Shown: one piece after another, positions 33,161 through 33,167 of the stretch
Layout: every line of letters starts with the position of its first letter
Position numbering within the stretch: position 1 is the first letter of the stretch
From: Candidatus Omnitrophota bacterium
GTDB lineage: Bacteria > Omnitrophota > Gorgyraeia > 2-01-FULL-45-10
Direction: 5' to 3'
Assembly: GCA_018823705.1 (NCBI GenBank)
Contig: JAHJHP010000092.1
Span: 1 to 33,167, forward strand
Length of the DNA: 33,167 nt
The notes under the pieces: generated by a model
What the model was told of the DNA's origin: nothing
The model's input: only the letters and a program-made list of their open reading frames with translations
Databases searched by the model: none
Program-made: the position numbers and the translations under genes

Positions 33161-33167
33161 ATCGCCC

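Overview
The window reads as a compact chromosomal segment from a Gram-negative-type bacterium, most plausibly a PVC-superphylum lineage such as Candidatus Omnitrophota. This is inferred, not proven. The clues are a small basic protein of the Chlamydiae/Verrucomicrobia type, ADP-heptose (LPS) genes, ExeA/GspB-like secretion proteins, a SPOR protein and an NlpD-like lipoprotein. Nearly all genes lie on the minus strand, are short-spaced, and often overlap by 4 bp, which indicates long translationally coupled operons. Only the two genes at 331-1691 are on the plus strand.

Layout from left to right. 1-330 is a gene-free, structure-rich interval followed by a promoter. 331-1691 holds an ExeA/GspA-like ATPase and a GspB-like partner, convergent with the minus-strand genes. 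1715-4290 (minus) holds SPOR protein, small basic protein, aroB and a GNAT acetyltransferase, with a clear promoter in front of the SPOR gene. 4291-4749 is non-genic and carries a perfect 33-bp inverted repeat flanked by possible coding remnants. 4750-15766 (minus) is a block of nucleotide and DNA metabolism: NlpD-like lipoprotein, AAA ATPase, metallophosphoesterase, ThyA-family protein, HIT protein, dNTP triphosphohydrolase, GAF/degenerate HD-GYP protein, a small winged-helix protein, a UvrD-type helicase fused to an Fe-S nuclease, and a membrane-anchored protein. A tRNA-Gly(CCC) lies upstream at 15809-15882, beside a short insertion that duplicates the tRNA 5' end.

16023-21316 (minus) carries phosphofructokinase with PPi-type residues, gmhA and hldE C-domain (heptose), ThiD2, ThiE and ThiC (thiamine) and a PfkB sugar kinase. 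21426-25991 carries Trm112-like, aroQ, M24 peptidase, accB, accC, Asp23 and AmaP: the familiar aroQ-pepP-efp-accBC order, but without efp. 25988-32714 carries rpsU with a textbook sigma70 promoter, an M16 peptidase, a MEMO-family protein, a patatin-like lipase, a DUF1844 protein, RmuC and a flippase-like membrane protein. An OsmC-family gene closes the window.

Most genes are housekeeping. The points most worth a second look are the ThiD2/ThiE pair split at an A6 run, the degenerate GAF-HD-GYP protein inside the nucleotide/DNA block, the degenerate LytM lipoprotein, the 33-bp palindrome with flanking remnants, the tRNA-end duplication, and the structured leader at 1-330. I did not find a convincing complete new defence or mobile system.
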